Counted from the first letter of the stretch, positions 1-6,038 are shown. The stretch is DNA of 7,443 nt from an uncultured Eubacteriales bacterium (GCA_900545515.1 UQZA01000057.1:1-7443), one strand, 5' to 3'. Numbers and translations are program-made. Notes: generated by a model from the letters alone, not told the origin.

Positions 1-73
1 CCTCCAGCATCCGCAGAAGCCCTCCGTAGTTTTCTCCCTCCGGCTTCCCCAGACAAATTAGGTTTCTATTCAT
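1..73 (-). pseudogene. Fragment of a second Rpn-family nuclease copy, C-terminal part, running off the left edge
   Basis: Positions 1-55 are identical, base for base, to 505-559 inside the full nuclease gene on the same strand. Positions 56-73 align at about 11 of 18 bases, and beyond 73 the similarity stops. Read on the minus strand, the fragment opens with ATG at 73-71. Its first residues are MNRNLI, where the full gene has MNVTMI, followed by the shared CLGKPEGENYGGLLRMLE. It stays in frame to the window edge. The homology therefore starts at an ATG equivalent to Met198 of the complete protein, so the whole catalytic domain is missing. No clear ribosome site precedes this ATG; the T-tract of the upstream terminator overlaps it. 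It is either a 5'-truncated pseudogene left by tandem duplication or recombination, or a free-standing C-terminal protein. The 3' part lies outside the window, so the choice is open. Confidence 0.7.
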
Positions 74-103
74 AAAACACAACGGCCCCATGAGGAGCCG
101 TTG
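73..103 (-). terminator. Intrinsic terminator of the Rpn-family nuclease gene
   Basis: CAACGGC (80-86) pairs with GCCGTTG (97-103). A C/A mismatch follows, then two further G-C pairs close an ATGA loop. On the minus strand the stem is followed by TGTTTTA. It lies about 30 nt past the TAA stop at 136-134, where a terminator for this gene belongs. The T-tract is short, so efficiency may be moderate. Confidence 0.65.
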
Positions 104-133
104 GTTTACAAGGATTCTTTGAAGTACTCTTGT

Positions 134-1168
134 TTACTGTGGCAAGGACAAGAGCTTCAGATACTTAGGTTGTTCTTCAGCCGGGATCTCTATAATATCC
201 ATCGCCTCGCTGGCGGTCACCTTGAGTTTCCTCATCATACTGCGAATATTTTGCAAGCGCTCCCGGTCAGTGCCTTCTTCAATGCCCCGCTCAATGCCCC
301 GTTCAATGCCCTGCTCAATGCCCCGTTCAATGCCCTGCGCAATGCCTTGCGCAAGTCCCTGCTTACGGCCTTCCTCAATAAATCCTTGGCTCAGATTACA
401 CATTTCAGACACCGTCCTTTCCATGCTGTGTATATCAGAAAATTCATACTCGTCTTCTAAAATCTGTATGACCTGTCTCGGCGTGCATCTGCCTCCAAAC
501 AGCACCTCCAGCATCCGCAGAAGCCCTCCGTAGTTTTCTCCCTCCGGCTTCCCCAGACAGATCATGGTCACATTCATCAAATCATAGTTCTTTACCGGTT
601 CCTTCACATGACCCACCAGGTGCCGCTCCTGGAGGGTGTAGCTGGTAATCGTATTTTCCCTCTCCTTAGGTGGGTGGGAGCAGATCCAAATGGAGTATAC
701 CTTCTGGATTTCTCCGTAGTGAGATTGGGTGAAGACGGACCCATATTGGGCCGACAGCATCCGCCCACAGTAGTAAATGGCCCGTTTCACCAGGGGATAC
801 CCGGGGTGATACTTGCTTTGGGCTTCGATGTTGATGATGAGGCCGATTGTTCCGTCCTTGCCTGGCGCCACAGCGGAAAACCGCACATCATAGACCACAC
901 GCTCTTCTGTGGTGGTGCTGCTCTCGGTGGACATGCCCTGAATCTTCGGCGGGTTCGTCTCATCCGGGTGGACGCCCACCTGGCCCACCTCTGGGTCGTG
1001 TTCGATATAGCCTATGATCTCCGGAATGGTACAGTCCTTGTATTCCGGTACACAGGTCTTCATAATGTGCGCCAGCACTTCTTTATAGGCCAGCATATCC
1101 TTAAACACTGCATCCTGGCTGGTACTTCCGTCCATTCGGCCAATGCTTCCGGCCATTTGCGTTTCCAT
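134..1168 (-). CDS. Rpn-family recombination-promoting nuclease / putative transposase (PD-(D/E)XK superfamily)
   Basis: This 344-residue protein matches the Rpn/YhgA-like family, DNA endonucleases of the PD-(D/E)XK fold that promote RecA-independent recombination and in some cases defend against phage. The probable catalytic core is visible: Asp94 in VYDVRF, and Glu115-x-Gln117 in NIEAQ about 20 residues later, the family's D...ExQ signature. Residues 1-90 are a helical N-terminus with the family's KDMLAYKEVL stretch. Residues 190-255 are a conserved middle region. Residues 271-298 are tetrapeptide repeats of GI(E/A)(R/Q), probably one long polar helix, followed by a short C-terminal helical tail. 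An upstream ATG at 1204 is possible, but it sits at the predicted transcription start. The strong AAGGAGG at 1184-1178 is 9 nt before the ATG at 1168, so that start is chosen; an ATG at 1174 is too close to it. Such genes often occur in several copies, and a partial copy lies at 1-73. Confidence 0.85.
   Translation of the reverse strand: METQMAGSIGRMDGSTSQDAVFKDMLAYKEVLAHIMKTCVPEYKDCTIPEIIGYIEHDPEVGQVGVHPDETNPPKIQGMSTESSTTTEERVVYDVRFSAVAPGKDGTIGLIINIEAQSKYHPGYPLVKRAIYYCGRMLSAQYGSVFTQSHYGEIQKVYSIWICSHPPKERENTITSYTLQERHLVGHVKEPVKNYDLMNVTMICLGKPEGENYGGLLRMLEVLFGGRCTPRQVIQILEDEYEFSDIHSMERTVSEMCNLSQGFIEEGRKQGLAQGIAQGIERGIEQGIERGIERGIEEGTDRERLQNIRSMMRKLKVTASEAMDIIEIPAEEQPKYLKLLSLPQ
280..363 (-). 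repeat. 12-bp tandem repeat, seven units, in frame within the nuclease gene
   Basis: Seven successive 12-bp units read on the plus strand as variants of CAATGCCCCGTT, at 280, 292, 304, 316, 328, 340 and 352; the last is the most diverged. On the coding (minus) strand each unit encodes four residues, giving GLAQ, GIAQ, GIER, GIEQ, GIER, GIER, GIEE. Twelve is a multiple of three, so gain or loss of a unit by slippage changes length without breaking the frame. Confidence 0.95.
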
Positions 1169-1177
1169 GGGCATCTC

Positions 1178-1184
1178 CCTCCTT
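1178..1184 (-). promoter_or_regulatory. Ribosome binding site deciding the nuclease start
   Basis: AAGGAGG on the minus strand lies 9 nt before the ATG at 1168-1166. It is inside the longer reading frame that begins at 1204, so it rules that longer start out in practice. Confidence 0.8.
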
Positions 1185-1208
1185 TTCATGGTAACATTCT
1201 TCATTCAT

Positions 1209-1237
1209 ATTATACCTGTTTCTGGCTACCCTGTCAA
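1209..1237 (-). promoter_or_regulatory. Perfect consensus sigma-A promoter of the nuclease gene
   Basis: On the minus strand TTGACA (1237-1232) is separated by exactly 17 nt from TATAAT (1214-1209). Both hexamers match the vegetative sigma consensus at all positions. Transcription should begin near 1201-1204, leaving a leader of about 35 nt that carries the AAGGAGG site. No operator-like repeat was seen around it. Confidence 0.85.
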
Positions 1238-1311
1238 GGCGTTTGCAGTAGATTCAGACACAAGGTCGATACACAGGAAAGGATACACCCGGTTTGAATG
1301 AACCAGTTGGG

Positions 1312-1470
1312 TCATCGTTCTTGCGCATTCTTTTTGGGGGTAGCAGACCCTTTCCGAAGCTGCTGAATTCGCGTGCACAGGTTTTCATTTTCAAGATGTA
1401 AACTTTCGCATCTTTGGGACAAATCATGGTTTTCAAATGAGAGTGCCAATGATTGTAGCTCGACCGGCAT
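1312..1470 (-). CDS. Small leucine-zipper protein, function unknown (52 residues)
   Basis: This short ORF starts at ATG 1470-1468 and ends at TGA 1314-1312. AGGA at 1480-1477 lies 6 nt before the ATG, a plausible ribosome site. The protein has leucines at residues 10, 17, 24, 31 and 38, with Val3 and Ile35 also in the repeat, so a single amphipathic coiled coil spanning about residues 3-40 is likely. A basic, Ser/Pro/Lys-containing tail follows (residues 39-52). No membrane segment or enzyme motif is seen. The strict heptad spacing argues that the frame is, or recently was, protein coding. I do not recognise a family. It lies directly downstream of the ParB-like fragment on the same strand, so it may be an accessory of the same element. 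No promoter of its own was seen, so it may now be silent. Confidence 0.5.
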   Translation of the reverse strand: MPVELQSLALSFENHDLSQRCESLHLENENLCTRIQQLRKGSATPKKNAQER

Positions 1471-1495
1471 TGCTATTCCTCACTTTTATATCTCC

Positions 1496-1660
1496 TTCCA
1501 GCAGTGCAGGCAGAAGCTCCGTCAAGCGGATATAGCGTTTGATCTGCGTGGCGCTTTCTCCAACCTGCGCAGATACTTCCTGGTTTGACCTGGCTCCACC
1601 TGACTTCGGGCCCAATGGGTCCGAAGTTAAATCGGATCTGTGTCCCTGCCGGTTTGTGGG
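1496..1660 (-). pseudogene. ParB/Spo0J-like partition protein fragment (helix-turn-helix region)
   Basis: The minus-strand frame encodes a stretch that resembles the central DNA-binding part of ParB-like proteins carried by Clostridial conjugative elements. It runs from RQGHRSDLTS through VSAQVGESATQIKRY to IRLTELLPALLE. The GES...QIKRYIRLTEL run is the recognition helix-turn-helix typical of this group. The N-terminal ParB nuclease/CTPase domain (the GGHRR region) is absent upstream. The sequence after LLPALLE no longer follows the family (usually xMVD and onward) and stops at 1433. The frame can be extended upstream to 1900, but I recognise nothing there. This is therefore a remnant, apparently fused by deletion to the leader of the small zipper ORF. 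Family assignment rests on motif recall, not on a search. Confidence 0.6.
1601..1629. repeat. 29-nt inverted repeat inside the ParB-like remnant
   Basis: ACTTCGG (1603-1609) and CCGAAGT (1621-1627) are exact complements. CCC/GGG continue the stem inside after one G-T step, leaving an AAT loop, and T/A plus G/T pairs extend it outside. No T-tract follows on either strand, so it is not an obvious terminator. It could be a protein-binding site or simply coding sequence of the remnant. Confidence 0.4.
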
Positions 1661-1857
1661 GTATCGCTGTTCCTCATCCGCCTGACAAAGCTCAGCATTT
1701 GAAATCGCAAAGTCACTTGCCAGTAGCACGTGATGAGTGCCTATGGCAGTTTGCACTTGCCCCAGGGGAAGGCAGGGCGATTCCACGCCAGTGATGGGTG
1801 AGTAATTTGTGCCCCAAAAAAGTAAATGCTGTTGCCCTGACGATGCGGGGTTCTTGG
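1661..1857. other. Stretch with no recognisable gene between the partition remnant and the next promoter
   Basis: About 200 nt. A minus-strand frame stays open through it and joins the ParB-like fragment. Its residues do not match a family I know, and its potential start at 1900 overlaps the plus-strand promoter. I saw no RNA gene, terminator or strong repeat here. It is best read as decayed DNA of the mobile module. Confidence 0.5.
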
Positions 1858-1886
1858 GTGACAAATGCTGGGGAATATGGTATAAT
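1858..1886 (+). promoter_or_regulatory. Extended -10 sigma-A promoter of the DUF218-M42-M3 gene set
   Basis: GTGACA (1858-1863, five of six consensus bases) is 17 nt from a perfect TATAAT (1881-1886). A TG at 1878-1879 adds the extended -10 element. Predicted transcription start is near 1893, giving a leader of about 30 nt before the GTG start at 1925. Confidence 0.8.
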
Positions 1887-1924
1887 AGCTCAAACATCAT
1901 TTTGCGTATGGGAGGGGAGGCTGT

Positions 1925-2716
1925 GTGAAGCGGATCAAGGCGGTTTTGGGCAAGAAATGGACATATCTGTTGCTATTGGTTGCGCTTGGTTGGATCTTTT
2001 GGCTGTGGATTCTCCCTTACCGGTACACTGCCATGGCTCTTTGGGGCATTGCAGGGACGGTGGGGGTTTATGACCTTCTGGCCCGCCTGGGGCGCAAACA
2101 TCCTGCCCCTGCCAGGCGCATGAGGCGGCTGTTTACCGGTTGCCTTTGTCTGATCCTGGCGCTTATGACTGTAACGGGAGGACTGGTACTCTCCGGCGCA
2201 GGGGGAGCTGAAGACCCGGCGTGCGCCTATGTAGTGGTGCTGGGCGCAGGGGTCAATGGAACCCAACCCTCCCCCTCTTTGGAAGAGCGTTTGGAGGCGG
2301 CTTTGGCGTATCTTCAGACGTATCCGGAGGCACAGTGTGTGGTTTCCGGAGGGCAGGGCGGCGGAGAGAATATCACCGAGGCTTTGTGTATGTACACCTG
2401 GCTCACAGACCGGGGCATCCCACCGGAGCGGATTTGGCAGGAGGAGCGAGCTTCCTCCACCCAGGAAAATCTTCGGTTCTCTCTGGAGCTCATCCAGGAG
2501 AAAACCGGCAGCCGCCCCCAGGAGCTGGCGGTGGTTTCCAGTGAGTACCACCTGTACCGTGCCTCCTGCATGGCCCAGGAGGAGGGGGTGGAATGCCTGG
2601 GCGTCCCCGCAGCGACCTACCCTCTGGTTTTGCGGCTACACTATGGATTCCGGGAGATTTTTGGCGTTTGGTATTTCCTGCTGTTTGGCAGATCACAACA
2701 TGGAAGGAGAACATGA
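1925..2716 (+). CDS. DUF218 membrane protein of the SanA/ElyC/YdcF family
   Basis: The 263-residue protein has three likely N-terminal membrane segments (about residues 13-30, 34-52 and 70-91), followed by a DUF218 domain at about 101-255. Family signatures are visible: VVVLGAGV at 103-110, the PSxxLEERL stretch at 116-123, VVSGGQG at 139-145, a STQENL motif at 178-183, and VVSSEYHLYRA at 203-213. Relatives such as ElyC and SanA affect envelope integrity, peptidoglycan precursor metabolism or vancomycin tolerance, but the biochemical activity is not established. The first codon is GTG; GGAGG at 1911-1915 lies 9 nt before it, and the repeated purines make the ribosome site strong. It is first in a compact gene set: the M42 gene begins 1 nt after its stop, and that gene's ribosome site lies inside this gene's last codons. 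Confidence 0.85.
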   Translation: MKRIKAVLGKKWTYLLLLVALGWIFWLWILPYRYTAMALWGIAGTVGVYDLLARLGRKHPAPARRMRRLFTGCLCLILALMTVTGGLVLSGAGGAEDPACAYVVVLGAGVNGTQPSPSLEERLEAALAYLQTYPEAQCVVSGGQGGGENITEALCMYTWLTDRGIPPERIWQEERASSTQENLRFSLELIQEKTGSRPQELAVVSSEYHLYRASCMAQEEGVECLGVPAATYPLVLRLHYGFREIFGVWYFLLFGRSQHGRRT

Positions 2717-2717
2717 C

Positions 2718-3755
2718 ATGGATAAGCAATACGCAAGCTATGCTGCCCAGCAAGCGGCGGCACTTCTGGGGGTAGACAGCCCCACCGGCTTTACAGACCG
2801 GGCGGCAGCCTGGGTTTTGGAGGCTTTCCAGGGCCTGGGTTTTGAAGCACGGCTGACCACCAAGGGCGGTGTGCTCATTGACCTGGGGGGCCAGAATGTG
2901 GATGACGCCCTGCTGCTGGAAGCCCATACCGATACCCTGGGGGCCATGGTGGCGGAGGTGAAAAGCTCCGGTCGCCTGCGCCTCACCCCGCTGGGGGGCA
3001 TGAACGCCAACAATGCCGAGGCGGAAAACGTCCGAGTCTACACCAGGCAGGGGAAGGTACTGGAGGGTACCTGCCAGCTGTGCAACGCCTCGGTTCACGT
3101 CAACGGGGACTACTCCAGCGCCAAGCGGTGCTTTGACACCGTGGAGGTGGTGCTGGACGCGAAGGCTGACAGTCGGGAGGAGACGATAGCCCTGGGGGTC
3201 CAGGTGGGTGATATCGTGTGCTTCGAGCCCCGTACCCGCATCACAGAGACCGGCTATATCAAGAGTCGCTTCCTGGACGACAAGCTGTCTGTGGGCATTT
3301 TGCTGGGCCTGGCCAAGTACCTGCATGACAAGGGCGTGACCCCTGAACGCCGGGTTTACGTCCATGTGACCGTTTATGAAGAAGTGGGCCATGGCGGCGC
3401 AGCTTCGGTGCCGGCAGGGGTGACGGAGGCCATTTCCGTGGACATGGGCTGTGTGGGTGACGGCCTGACCTGCACGGAGCGGCAGGTCTCCATCTGCGCC
3501 AAAGACTCCGGCGGCCCCTACTCCTATCAGGTGGTGGGCAAACTGATTGAGGCCGCCAAGGCAGAAGGAGCCGATTACGCTGTGGATGTGTATCCTCATT
3601 ATGGCAGCGACGTGGAAGCCACTTTGGGCGCCGGCTGTGACATTCGCCACGGCCTCATCGGAGCTGGGGTTTACGCCTCTCATGGCTATGAGCGGAGCCA
3701 TGTGGACGGTGTGTACAATACCCTGAAGGTTCTGAAGGGCTACCTGCATATTTGA
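2718..3755 (+). CDS. M42 family metallo-aminopeptidase (glutamyl aminopeptidase/FrvX-like)
   Basis: This 345-residue protein has the usual M42 length. M42 enzymes are cytoplasmic, often dodecameric (tetrahedral) co-catalytic metal aminopeptidases that trim short peptides from the N-terminus. Conserved positions are all present: His70-x-Asp72 in LLEAHTDTLG, bridging Asp188 in FLDDKLS, catalytic base Glu221 and ligand Glu222 in VYEEVGHGG, Asp242 in SVDMG, and His328 in the YERSHVDGVY motif near the C-terminus. Glycine-rich GGMNANNAEAENV (93-105) lies in the inserted PDZ-like region. A longer open frame extends back to 2256 but overlaps the DUF218 gene. AAGGAG at 2704-2709, 8 nt before the ATG at 2718, sets the start. 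It is probably translationally coupled to the gene before and co-transcribed with the M3 peptidase after it. Confidence 0.92.
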   Translation: MDKQYASYAAQQAAALLGVDSPTGFTDRAAAWVLEAFQGLGFEARLTTKGGVLIDLGGQNVDDALLLEAHTDTLGAMVAEVKSSGRLRLTPLGGMNANNAEAENVRVYTRQGKVLEGTCQLCNASVHVNGDYSSAKRCFDTVEVVLDAKADSREETIALGVQVGDIVCFEPRTRITETGYIKSRFLDDKLSVGILLGLAKYLHDKGVTPERRVYVHVTVYEEVGHGGAASVPAGVTEAISVDMGCVGDGLTCTERQVSICAKDSGGPYSYQVVGKLIEAAKAEGADYAVDVYPHYGSDVEATLGAGCDIRHGLIGAGVYASHGYERSHVDGVYNTLKVLKGYLHI

Positions 3756-3765
3756 GGAGGGGCAT

Positions 3766-5466
3766 ATGAAATTTTCTGAACTACCTTATCATAGGCCGGA
3801 TCTGGAGACGCTCCGGAAGGAACTGACGGCGGTTTTGGAGCGGTTCCAAGCTGCTCCGGACTCCGCTACGGCGGAGGCGGCCTATCTGGAAATGGACCGG
3901 GTGTTTGGCAGGTATTTGACCCAGCAGGTGATTGCCAGTATTCGCCGGGACATCGATACCCGGGACCCCTTCTATGAGGGGGAGAAGGCCTGGTACAACC
4001 AGGTGGGACCGGAGCTGCAGCCCCTGCGCAAGGCCTGGGTCCGAGCCACACTGGACAGTCCCTTCCGTAGCCAGTTGGAGAAAGTCTATGGGGCCACCTC
4101 ATTTTTGAACAATGAACTGAGCCTCAAAACTTTTGCCCCAGAGATCATACCGGATCTGCAGCTGGAGAACCAGCTGGTCTCGGCCTATACCCGTCTCTTG
4201 GCCTCGGCGCAAATCCCCTTTGAAGGCGGCGTATATACCCTGGCCCAGTTGGCTCCCTTTAAAGAGGATGCCGATGACGCCCGCCGCCTGGCGGCCTGGG
4301 AGGCGGAGGGCCGGTGGTACCGGGACCATAGCGAAGAGCTGGACAGCCTGTTCGACCGGCTGGTCCAGGTTAGGGACAAGATGGGCAAAGCCCTGGGCTT
4401 TGGCGGCTACACCGGTCTTGGCTACTGCCGGATGCAGCGGAGCTGCTACGGAGAAGAGGAGGTGGCCCGGTTCCGGGAGGCGGTGCGGAAATATCTGGTC
4501 CCCGTGGCGGAGGAGATTTACCGCACCCAGGCCAAACGGCTGGGGAAGGAATACCCCATGAACTTTGCTGATAACGCGCTCACCTTCCGCTCCGGCAATC
4601 CCCGTCCTGTAGGAAATCCGGAGGAGATTTTGGAGATGGGCTCCACCTTCTACCGGGAGCTGAGCCCAGAGACCGAGGAGTTCTGGAATGCCATGCGAGA
4701 GATGGAGCTGATGGATGTGCTGGCTCGCACCGGCAAGGCTGGGGGTGGCTACTGCACCCAGCTTCCGGATTACCACATGCCCTTCATCTTTGCCAGCTTC
4801 AACGGCACTTCCCACGATGTGAAGGTGATTACCCATGAGGCAGGCCATGCCTTTGCGGCATATATGAACCGGTTCCGGAGCCCAGCGGACACCTGCCTAC
4901 CAAGCTTAGAGGGCTGTGAGGTCCACTCTATGTCCATGGAGTTTTTCTCTTGGCCCTGGGCGGAGGGCTTTTTCGGTGGCGATGCCAGAAAGTTCCGCTA
5001 TTCCCATCTGGCAAACGCCCTGACATTCATTCCCTATGGTGCCATGGTGGACCACTTCCAGCACCGGATTTACGCAGAACCCAACCTGACGCCTCAGCAG
5101 CGGCATGAGGTTTGGCGGGAGCTGTTGGGCCAGTATATGCCTTGGGTCAAGCTGGGGGAGATTCCCTTCTACGGCGAGGCCATGGGTTGGCAGCGGCAGA
5201 GCCATATTTACAAGACACCTTTCTATTATATTGACTATTGCCTGGCGCAAACCGTTGCTCTGGAGTTTTGGGCTAGGATTCAAAGAGACCCCCAGATGGC
5301 ATTTGAAACCTACCTGAGCTATACCCGTCTGGGAGGCAGCCAGCCCTTTACAGAGCTGCTCCAGTCTGCCGGACTGGAGAGCCCCTTCCAGGACAGCTGC
5401 CTGCGGTCCATCTGCCAGGAGGCCTACCGGTTCCTGGAAGCGTACGACCTCACCGGGATTGCATAA
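3766..5466 (+). CDS. M3 family oligoendopeptidase (zinc metallopeptidase)
   Basis: A 566-residue protein of the M3 (thimet/oligoendopeptidase F-like) family, closest in style to the non-PepF M3 oligoendopeptidases of Firmicutes. Such enzymes are cytoplasmic and cut internal bonds in peptides of roughly 5-20 residues. The zinc motif HEAGH is at 357-361 (His357, catalytic Glu358, His361). The third ligand is probably Glu385 in EGCEVHSMSME, 28 residues on, as expected for M3. Residues 1-200 form the helical N-terminal half, and the C-terminal half includes GEIPFYGEAMGW and YKTPFYYIDYCLAQ, typical of the family. No signal peptide is seen. AGGAGG at 3755-3760, overlapping the previous stop, is 5 nt before the ATG. 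The 10-nt gap supports one transcript with the M42 aminopeptidase, a logical endo-then-exo peptide degradation pair. Confidence 0.93.
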   Translation: MKFSELPYHRPDLETLRKELTAVLERFQAAPDSATAEAAYLEMDRVFGRYLTQQVIASIRRDIDTRDPFYEGEKAWYNQVGPELQPLRKAWVRATLDSPFRSQLEKVYGATSFLNNELSLKTFAPEIIPDLQLENQLVSAYTRLLASAQIPFEGGVYTLAQLAPFKEDADDARRLAAWEAEGRWYRDHSEELDSLFDRLVQVRDKMGKALGFGGYTGLGYCRMQRSCYGEEEVARFREAVRKYLVPVAEEIYRTQAKRLGKEYPMNFADNALTFRSGNPRPVGNPEEILEMGSTFYRELSPETEEFWNAMREMELMDVLARTGKAGGGYCTQLPDYHMPFIFASFNGTSHDVKVITHEAGHAFAAYMNRFRSPADTCLPSLEGCEVHSMSMEFFSWPWAEGFFGGDARKFRYSHLANALTFIPYGAMVDHFQHRIYAEPNLTPQQRHEVWRELLGQYMPWVKLGEIPFYGEAMGWQRQSHIYKTPFYYIDYCLAQTVALEFWARIQRDPQMAFETYLSYTRLGGSQPFTELLQSAGLESPFQDSCLRSICQEAYRFLEAYDLTGIA

Positions 5467-5490
5467 CCCGTTTCCCTTTCTTTTTTAGCG
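5449..5490 (+). terminator. Possible weak terminator after the M3 peptidase gene
   Basis: CGGG and CCCG around the stop codon can form a four-pair stem, with little more inside. They are followed by a pyrimidine-rich tract ending in TTCTTTTTTAG (about 5480-5490). The stem is weak, so partial read-through into tadA is likely. No clear promoter for tadA was found in 5467-5536. Confidence 0.3.
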
Positions 5491-5536
5491 TCGCCGTGGT
5501 ATGGTATGGGGGACAAGCCCACAGTCCTGCGGCCAT

Positions 5537-5542
5537 GGGAGG
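5537..5542 (+). promoter_or_regulatory. tadA: Ribosome binding site deciding the tadA start
   Basis: GGGAGG lies 6 nt before the ATG at 5549. An in-frame ATG at 5501 would add 16 residues unlike the family and lacks such a site. Confidence 0.8.
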
Positions 5543-5548
5543 TATGCG

Positions 5549-6031
5549 ATGGACGATATGGCATATATGGAGCAGGCCTTGGCATTGGCCCGGGAGGCGG
5601 CTTTGGAGGGAGAGGTCCCCGTGGGCTGTGTCATCGCTTTGGGGGACCGGGTGGTGGGCCGGGGCAGGAACCGGAGAGAGCGGTCCAGAAATGCCCTGAG
5701 CCATGGGGAGCTGGAAGCCATTGATCAGGCTTGCAAAACCCTGGGCGGCTGGCGGCTGTGGCAGTGCACGTTGTATGTCACTCTGGAGCCCTGCCCCATG
5801 TGTGCTGGGGCGATTGTGAACGCCCGGATTCCCCGGGTGGTCTTCGGAGCACGGGATCCCAAGGCTGGGGCATGTGGCTCTGTGTGTAATTTATTTGCAG
5901 AGCGTTTCAATCACCATCCGGCGGTTACAGCTGGGGTGCTGGAGGAGCCCTGCGCCCAGGTACTCCGGGACTTTTTCCGGGACCTTAGGGCGGAGCTGCC
6001 CAACAGAAGAAAGTGGAAAAGGCCGGAATAG
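5549..6031 (+). CDS. tadA: tRNA-specific adenosine deaminase TadA
   Basis: The 160-residue protein is a zinc cytidine/deoxycytidylate-deaminase fold enzyme. TadA converts A34 to inosine in the anticodon of tRNA-Arg(ACG), letting one tRNA read CGU, CGC and CGA; it is normally essential. The zinc site is visible: His52 and the proton-shuttling Glu54 in SHGELEAI, and Cys82 and Cys85 in TLEPCPMCAGAI. GEVPVGCVI (21-29) is the usual N-terminal strand. The middle residue of the HxE motif is Gly, where most TadA proteins have Ala, a small change next to the metal site. The C-terminal RVVFGARDPKAGACGS region, with NHHPAVTAGVL after it, is typical of Firmicute TadA. The start at 5549 is set by GGGAGG. 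Guanine deaminase and other CDA relatives are less likely given length and motifs. It ends at a strong terminator. Confidence 0.93.
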   Translation: MDDMAYMEQALALAREAALEGEVPVGCVIALGDRVVGRGRNRRERSRNALSHGELEAIDQACKTLGGWRLWQCTLYVTLEPCPMCAGAIVNARIPRVVFGARDPKAGACGSVCNLFAERFNHHPAVTAGVLEEPCAQVLRDFFRDLRAELPNRRKWKRPE

Positions 6032-6038
6032 AAAAAGA

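Noticed and set aside
280..363. CRISPR array
   Set aside because: The 12-bp units are contiguous with no spacers and are in frame inside a coding gene.
608..1297. Plus-strand ORF of 229 residues opposite the nuclease gene
   Set aside because: No ribosome site or family resemblance, and the opposite strand holds a recognised nuclease with a consensus promoter.
1287..1312. Hairpin after the small zipper ORF as its terminator
   Set aside because: ACCC/GGGT and GGTT/AACC can pair only with a 4-nt bulge, and no T-tract follows on the minus strand.
1254..1436. Minus-strand ORF of 60 residues
   Set aside because: It overlaps the leucine-zipper ORF in another frame, lacks a ribosome site and shows no heptads or family resemblance.
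2256..2717. N-terminal extension of the M42 peptidase
   Set aside because: It overlaps the DUF218 gene, encodes an Arg/Pro-rich shadow sequence, and the AAGGAG site fixes the start at 2718.
2490..3749. Minus-strand ORF of 419 residues
   Set aside because: It is the shadow of the M42 peptidase gene, which has all catalytic residues; high GC at third positions keeps the opposite frame open.
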